From: Gnetum montanum
Taxonomy: Eukaryota > Streptophyta > Gnetopsida > Gnetales > Gnetaceae
DNA length: 64,000 bases
Reading direction: 5' to 3'
Assembly (NCBI GenBank): GCA_015680685.1
Contig: MNCI01000556.1
Location: 1,703,634 to 1,767,633 of the forward strand
In this document: piece after piece, positions 58,923-64,000 of the stretch
Position numbering within the stretch: the stretch's first letter is position 1
Layout of the letters: each line of letters opens with the position of its first letter
Made by a program: the position numbers and the translations under genes
Notes under the pieces: model-generated
The model's database searches: none
Told to the model about the DNA's origin: nothing
The model's input: only the letters and a program-made list of their open reading frames with translations

Positions 58923-59696
58923 GCTGCCGAAGAATGCTGCGGTGCGTGAGACCAGCGAGAACGCCCCGCGGCTCAGACCCAGCAGACCCGTCATCCCGGC
59001 GTTTTCGGGGGCGATGCTGGCGCAGCCGAACGGGAATCCGTTGATGCCATCGAGAATGACGGTGTCTGTGAGCAGTTCGCCGGCGCAAGATGAGCCGTCA
59101 CCGTAGCGTATGTGAAAGACGCACAAGTCGTTGGTTTTGTCGCAGCCGCAGTAGTTACGAGTTTTGGAGAGCGCGGTGCAGGCGGTCTAGTTGCAGCTCT
59201 GCGTAGCGACGGTGGAAGACTGCGACGGGTCGAACGAGGACTTGACGTTGCAGTCGGAGCAGCTGCTGCACGGCAGCCACGTGAGGTCGCTGCCGGTGTC
59301 CATGTCCAAGGAGAACACCTTCTCCGGCGTGCCGAAGCCCATCTCCACCGCGAATTCCATCTCCGGCTTGTCCGGTTTGACAGTCACCTCCGAATCGGGG
59401 ATGCCGCGGCGAGCCTGACGGCTTCTGGAATGCAGCCAGCGCTGGCAGAAGATGTCCTGTGCAGCGGCCTTCTGTAAAAAGTGCAGCAGGTCGTCGTGCT
59501 GGGAGTCGTGGTCAAAAGCGCGGGGCGAGCATTTGGCCCAGCGGTGTGTAAGGCGGAAGCGGCCTCTCCGGCTGAGCTGCCGGCGCTCGTCTTCACATGC
59601 TCTTCGGTCCTCCTCCGAGAGCTGGCTGCTGCAACTTCTCACGCAGAGTAGTAGGATTAGGATTAGCCCCGATGCTGCCCTATACTTGTTCGCCAT
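58917..59696 (-). pseudogene. Nepenthesin-like (A1 family) aspartic protease, truncated
   Basis: Secreted or vacuolar plant pepsin-like protease, N-terminal half only. I chose ATG at 59696, not 59771, because the TATA box (59,747-59,741) lies between them. Residues 1-25 are a signal peptide (LILILLLCV core), followed by a basic propeptide region. FGTPEK and the catalytic DTGSDLTW follow (Asp133), then the Cys cluster PCSSCSDC typical of nepenthesin-like enzymes, YGDGSS with the flap Tyr, FGC and GLLGLSRGAFSLVS. An in-frame TAG at 59,187-59,189 interrupts it at codon 170, with the frame intact on both sides. Homology ends at GSVF (58,917); the next codons come from an LTR. The second catalytic Asp and the C-terminal half are missing. 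Confidence 0.88.
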
Positions 59697-59740
59697 GGCT
59701 GTAATAATCGGTGTTGCTGTTACGGCTTCGCACACTGGGA

Positions 59741-59747
59741 TTTTATA
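59741..59747 (-). promoter_or_regulatory. TATA box of the protease gene
   Basis: The minus strand reads CTCTATAAAATCCC, 45 bp upstream of the chosen ATG. A start site 25-32 bp downstream would give a leader of about 20 nt. Confidence 0.65.
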
Positions 59748-59996
59748 GAGGTCTTTGCCATGCTCGGTCAAAGTCGATCGTAATTTTTTTAAAACTTCCT
59801 AACATCTACGAGTTTTTATGTTTTGTTCAGAGACAATCAGATTATATTAAAAAACCTGTCACATTTATCTGCGTGAAATGTGCCTCACGAATACATAAGC
59901 AACGGCATTTAGAAAATAGGTGCCAAAGTTCACGATGGCGCTAAATTTCAGATTCAATCACACTAGAAATAAGAGTTAAGACTTAAGAGTGACTGA

Positions 59997-60110
59997 ACGA
60001 TTCATGCCGGTGTTGTCTCTCCTCGTTGCCACCAACGATTCATGCCTGTGTTATCTCTCCGCGTTGTCACCAACGATTCATGCCTGTGTTGTCTCTTCGC
60101 GTTCTCACCA
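59997..60110 (+). repeat. 38-bp tandem repeat, three units, upstream of the protease
   Basis: Units start at 59997, 60035 and 60073 with ACGATTCATGCC, each containing a TGT..TCTC and CGTT..CACCA part. A fourth unit starts at 60204. Confidence 0.85.
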
Positions 60111-60294
60111 ACCCATGCATTTCACCATTTCTTTGATGTCATTCCTAACTCCGCCTTCTCGCTTACACATGATGTCATTTGCTAACTCTGCAGAATTCAT
60201 TGAACGATACATGCCTGTGTTATATCCCCGCGTTGTCACGTAGCCATGCATTTCACCATTTCTTTGATGTCATTCCCTAAATCTGCAGAATTCA
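60073..60294 (+). repeat. 131-bp tandem duplication containing the fourth 38-bp unit
   Basis: 60,073-60,203 and 60,204-60,294 share the 38-bp unit, CATGCATTTCACCATTTCTT, TGATGTCATTCC and CTGCAGAATTCAT. The second copy lacks about 35 bp. The LINE inserted at its right end. Confidence 0.75.
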
Positions 60295-60309
60295 TAAAGT
60301 TCTTTAGTT
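60295..60309. other. Target site duplication of the LINE, left
   Basis: TAAAGTTCTTTAGTT, identical to 62,803-62,817. Confidence 0.9.
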
Positions 60310-60780
60310 TTTTTTTAGGAAAAGGTTGAGAGTATATATTTCCGAAAAAAAAGGGCTACATCTGCGCGCAGCGCGGACCAGCAACCGCGGCCCCAAAGCA
60401 TCCAGGACTGAAGGAACAGGAAGACAGGGAGGGAACCCAAAGGGCAGAAAAAACCCGCAGGGGGGAACAGTCAGCTCACCGCCCAACAGACGCCACAAAA
60501 CCCAAAGAGGGCAACAAGAGCGAAAAGAAACCCGGGAAAACAAGGAGAGAGAACCAAACCCGGGGAAACCCAAACAGCGAGGGAAAACCAAGGTGAGTCC
60601 ACAAGCCAGCCCCGCAGCGAGGCGGCACCGAATCTCCGCTATCCACTGGGCGATGCCCGTCCAAGATAGGACGCCCTCGAACCACAGAACATCCTGCCGC
60701 GCGGCGCGCAGATCGCGGCGAGGAAAGGGAAGCAGCAGCCGCGCGATTTCTGTTTGTGGCACAGAAATCGGCGTAGTGGC
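60310..60780 (-). pseudogene. LINE 3' end (ORF2 C-terminal remnant and tail)
   Basis: After the deletion the minus strand reads RLLLPFPRRDLRAARQDVLW and a Leu/Phe/Pro-rich stretch of about 150 codons, ending SEIYTLNLFLKK next to the A tail. No RT motif (SPxLF, YADD) is present. Frames shift within this region, and part may be 3' untranslated sequence. Confidence 0.6.
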
Positions 60781-61367
60781 CTATCGCGCCCATACCTGCT
60801 GCCAGTAGCGCAGCAATCTGTCCGCCCCGGATTGGGAGTGCGTCTGCATTTCCTGCAGGAAGCGGCACAGGGGGCGACCACGTTCTCTTCGATGCTCCAC
60901 CGCCTGGGGAAAGAAAAATTTCGAATGTCTGTCCCCCGCTGGGAGCCACTGAACCCGAACCCGATGCCTCCAATATTCTTCCTCCTCGTGATGTGTGAAC
61001 TGCAGCCGTGCCAGGAGGGCGCGTTCTTCACTGTTTCTGTCTGGCCCCTGTGCCAGAGTCTCCCAGAACTGCGCTGCCCTCTGAAACAGTAATTTTTCTC
61101 CGGGGAAAATCGCGTGGGTCCTCCACGCCCGAGTATACGGTCCCGGACATGTCCCGGACGCCAGAGTCCTCCTTGGCAAGGAGCGCCAGTCCTCCCGCAC
61201 ATCCCCGACTCGGCCCCAGGAGGCCATTGCGGCAGGGCCTCTGTCTGCAGGAGTTTTATTTCCTGCAAACCAACTACCTCGCATCGCTCGACTACCACCA
61301 TACATCGCCGCGTATGGCGTTTGTCCGGGGTACCCTGACCCCTGCTGTTCCATGAGAGAACCGTCAT
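60781..61367 (-). pseudogene. LINE ORF2 remnant: endonuclease start fused to linker
   Basis: ATG at 61367 opens MTVLSWNSRGQGTPDKRHTR and continues to EVVGLQEIKLL, the first two endonuclease motifs (SWNxRG, LQExK). A short GGLALLAKE piece follows in another frame. The sequence then jumps to FTHHEEEEYWRHRVRVQWLP and AGDRHSKFFF, the conserved linker between endonuclease and RT. The catalytic GDFN and SDH motifs and the RT are deleted. Confidence 0.82.
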
Positions 61368-61418
61368 GGAGACAGGTGTCTCAGGTACACCTCCTCGAGC
61401 GTGGGCTGCACGCCCAGA

Positions 61419-62731
61419 TCAACAAAGAGCTGCGCGGCCTTGTGCCGTCGAGTGCTGTTTTCTGGTTTTCCCACCTTGACCACTGGCAGCGACCTCGCTG
61501 ACGCTCTGTGTCCTAGTTCCCGTGAGAGGGGAACGGAGCCGGGCCGTCCCGCGACTAGTATTTATCCAGTCAGTTACTGGAAGTGGCGACAGAGCCCCCC
61601 CTGCAGGGCCACCCTCCGCAAGCGGCAACCGCGGCTCGATGGGGGGCAAAGTCCCCTCTCCCACCAGGGCTTGAAGGTAAGGCGTGTGCGTGTCCTCCTT
61701 TGTCTTCTCCACAGGACCCTTCCCCCGCACAGCCGCCATAGACGACTTCCCCGGCCGCTCTGGGCCGATGTGCGGCCCGGCTTTCGCAGCAGTGCGAGCC
61801 TGATTCCCTCCATCATGCGGATGGCCATCGCTGCGATCCCCTCCCGGCCGCCCAGCTTTGGGCGCCAGCACTTGTTTGCGCGGACCGCGTCCTCGCTTGC
61901 CCACTAGGTGCTATCCATCCTCTGGATCAGGAGTAACCCGATCCTCGATGGCCCGGCAGCCGCCCCAAGTAGCCCTGGGCCTTGGCATGTTTTCAAATTG
62001 GATGCGAACCCGCTCCTCTCCGAACTCGGAGTCCAACACCAGCACCTCAAACTGTGCCTTCAACGGAAGAGGCCTCCACATGCAGAACCGGGCGTAGCCC
62101 ATGTGTTGACACGGTCGAACTTGATAAACTCCCCAAACGCCTGTGCACATGAGAGTAAACACTCGGGGGACCAGTATTCAATGGGTAAGTCGTACAGGCG
62201 GACCCATACCGGTGCCCGTGCAAACAAATTCGGGTCCCGGTGGGCGCCCGGGCGCCAGGGAGCCAGGGCGAGGCCCCGAGCACCATAAAATCAAGGACCC
62301 CCCACCAGTACCTTTTCCCGGTCAGCCAAGGAGGCAAAACCAAACAGTAGACGATCATCTGTGAGGCACTTGACCGTCACTGTGTCCAACTCCCATACAG
62401 CCCGAGCCCAACGCCGGATCAGATCCAGGCGAGGCCGTACTCCTTCTGAAACGAACTTGCCAATTAAGCTTCGGGCCAAGTTATCCAGGGTAGCGCTGTC
62501 AGGGCCCTGGACTTTGAGCCTTAACTCGGGCCCGTCGAAAGTGGCCTGCGGCTCAGCGACAAGCGCTGCGGCTGCTCTCCTCACCTCCGTTGTGTCCGCG
62601 TCATTAGTAGAGGTGTCGAGGGCCGTCTCGCTTCCGCCTGCACCAGAGACTAATTCGCCATGCGCTAAGCCCGCCCCACCGCGCGCTGATCCTGCCGCGC
62701 CATGGGCAGGTCCAGCGGCAGCGTGAGCCAT
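61419..62731 (-). pseudogene. LINE ORF1 (DUF4283-type gag-like protein), decayed
   Basis: RNA-binding protein of plant L1 elements. ATG at 62731 is followed by a Gly/Ala/His-rich N-terminus. The DUF4283 domain includes IRRWARAVWELDTVTVKCLT, LLFGFASLADREKVL and, after an in-frame TGA at 62,291-62,293 (where Trp is expected), FYGARGLALAPWRPG and VWVRLYDLPIEYW. A frameshift near 62,095 and a TAG at 61,911-61,913 follow. The remaining basic Gly/Pro/Arg-rich tail ends at 61,419. No CCHC knuckle recognised. Confidence 0.85.
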
Positions 62732-62801
62732 CCTCCCCCGTCACACCCCGCGCTAATCCTCCCCTGTCGCACCCCGCGCTAATCCTCCCCCGTCGCACCC
62801 C
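62732..62801 (-). repeat. 26-bp repeats in the LINE 5' leader
   Basis: Units 62,776-62,801 and 62,750-62,775 differ at one base (T/C). A third partial unit (62,728-62,749) runs into the ATG. Strongly G-rich on the sense strand (GGGGGAGGAT). Repeats at this place suggest the 5' end is essentially complete. Confidence 0.82.
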
Positions 62802-62802
62802 C

Positions 62803-62817
62803 TAAAGTTCTTTAGTT
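62803..62817. other. Target site duplication of the LINE, right
   Basis: TAAAGTTCTTTAGTT, identical to 60,295-60,309. Confidence 0.9.
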
Positions 62818-63439
62818 AAAAATTAATTTAATTTTTCTGTTCACATGAATCGGTACCTTAATTATCTCATTATTTATCAAACATCCATGAAGTTTGTCAA
62901 AACGTAATATGTTATCTTTAAATGGAATATCCTTTTCAACAAAGTTCATGATAAAGACTTTAATATAAAATTACAACTTAAAGTCTAAGGCATTCACCGA
63001 CATAACCTTGAAAGCTATGCATCTAAGGATTCACCAATCCCATGAGATTTCTACATAAGGTGTGTACTCAAAGTGCGAGCACAAATAGAAGCACATCTGA
63101 TTCTCTATAGATACTTTTAAATTAATTTAAATTAATACTAATAATTAATAAATCTAAAATACAAAGAAAAACAAAGAAAAAAATAATTTAAATAATTTAT
63201 TATTTTTTAATTCATCTCTCCACCTACAAACCCAACTCCAATCTTTGCGTATACTTATGTACCCAAATGCAATCTGAATCATAAATCCTTACGTACTATG
63301 CAAAAGTGGTGTGCTAACAAGGCAAACAAGGCCACAATCCAAATGAACCATGCAACGGAAGGTGTAGTAGTCATACCCACTAAATCATTCCCTAAAATGT
63401 GTAATAATGTTGCATGTTTCTTTGCTATATAGGGGTGGC
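62818..63439. other. No recognisable gene
   Basis: AT-rich sequence right of the LINE; no frame or repeat identified. It may be part of the plus-strand element whose extra ORF follows. Confidence 0.35.
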
Positions 63440-64000
63440 GAAATTAAGCAATTGTGGTAATCATGCCATATTACGGAGAAGAGATTGTTGTAGAGGTTGT
63501 AGTAGACTAGTTATGAGAAATATTGAATGTCCTTGCAACATCAATTGCATACTTTATTAATATTCCAGATATCCAAGTGTTTATAGGAGCCACATTAAGG
63601 GGTATAAGAATAATGAGTTTGTGTCAACATGAGGAGTTGTTATATAAACTAGTCAAAGTCAACAAAATGATCCCATACATCTTTAATATTCTTGAAGATC
63701 TCATAATAATCTAGTTCAAGATCAACATAACAATAGGAAATTTAGGCATTTCGAAGGTCCAATTGCAACAAGTTGAGTTGCTAAACCAAAAATTACAAAA
63801 CAAAGTAGAACAAACCCATGTTCAACTATCTAATTCTACCATCCACCAAACAATCTTATCCCATGATGATGCATTCAATCAATTGAAGGTCATGTAACAT
63901 TAGGTGGAAAATGGAGAAGAAGAAAACCAACTAAAATGCATCCCAAGTAGATCAAAGGCCTTAAACAAAAACATCACTATATTGACAAAAAAGAACAAAG
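63440..64000 (+). pseudogene. Athila-type additional ORF, copy F (partial, plus strand)
   Basis: Plus-strand translation gives EIVVEVVVD, then NVLATSIAYFINIPDIQVF, LCQHEELLYKLVKVNKM. This lines up with the second conserved block of the extra ORF in copies B, C and D (VIIDHIEEFFNMPIVP..RDA..LADHEDV). A coiled-coil-like stretch follows (VQLQQVELLNQKLQNKVEQT, 63,755-63,815; ENGEEENQLKC). The copy runs off the window. Its orientation agrees with the plus-strand LTR at 58,393-58,922, but whether they belong to one element is open. Confidence 0.5.

Larger units (their letters stand above)
60310..62802 (-). mobile_element. L1-type LINE, internally deleted, with target duplication
   Basis: 2,493 bp of GC-rich sequence between perfect 15-bp duplications. 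The plus-strand T run at 60,308-60,316 is the poly(A) tail of a minus-strand element. From 5' to 3': G-rich leader with 26-bp repeats (62,802-62,732), ORF1 (62731-61419), beginning of ORF2 endonuclease (61367), a linker piece, and the 3' end. Most of the endonuclease and essentially all of the reverse transcriptase are missing. Plant L1 elements are usually 6-7 kb, so this copy is non-autonomous. No other element in the window shows such sharp edges. Confidence 0.9.

Noticed and set aside
59112-59748. Plus-strand open frames opposite the protease
   Set aside because: Antisense shadows of the protease reading frame.
59697-59771. Upstream in-frame Met (59771) as start of the protease
   Set aside because: The TATA box at 59,747-59,741 lies inside this extension, and the downstream Met at 59696 gives a proper signal peptide.
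60326-62726. Many long plus-strand open frames (for example 60,326-60,808, 61,401-61,907, 62,361-62,726)
   Set aside because: They are shadows of the GC-rich LINE coding on the minus strand; their translations match nothing and are Arg/Pro/Ser-biased.

Overview
The window looks like intergenic DNA from a large plant nuclear genome, most likely a gymnosperm such as a conifer; that assignment is inference. It is very AT-rich and nearly every recognisable piece is an old, stop-ridden transposable element. Primer sites match plant tRNAs (initiator Met, Asp). One GC-rich plant-type aspartic protease remnant lies near the right end. I see no gene that looks intact, no rRNA or tRNA gene and no CRISPR array.

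Layout. 1-4,613 is the 3' half of a Ty3/gypsy element of the Athila/Tat type (element A, minus strand). 4,636-7,742 is a Copia remnant with 5' LTR, primer site, gag, protease, integrase and the start of RT. 8,715-10,260 is an unrecognised decayed coding stretch on the plus strand. 10,823-15,138 is element B (3' LTR plus extra ORF). 15,144-25,863 is element C, bounded by LTRs and a 5-bp target duplication, with a 2.45-kb non-autonomous LTR element (21,565-24,011, its own 5-bp duplication) nested inside it. 26-43 kb is a patchwork of LINE fragments, a 1.9-kb direct duplication, SINE-like repeats and a fourth Athila-type fragment (D). 45.5-50.1 kb is element E, with 5' LTR, a primer site resembling tRNA-Asp, gag, RT and RNase H. 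53.4-54.2 kb is a decayed MULE/SWIM-type transposase with a likely intron. 56.5-58.4 kb is a second Copia remnant. 58.4-58.9 kb is an Athila-type LTR in the opposite orientation, fused to the truncated protease gene (58,917-59,696). 60,310-62,802 is a GC-rich LINE with a perfect 15-bp target duplication. The right edge carries another copy of the Athila-type extra ORF, on the plus strand.

The most interesting recurring unit is the extra ORF of the Athila-type elements. It occurs five times and is about 870-905 codons long in the three full copies. Start context and C-terminal tail are conserved, a putative transposon-protein-like domain is followed by a long coiled coil, and in three copies a TATA element with LTR-like design sits 450-600 bp upstream of its start. 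The nested insertions give relative ages: Athila-type elements are oldest, the nested LTR element is younger, and the LINE near the protease is probably youngest.
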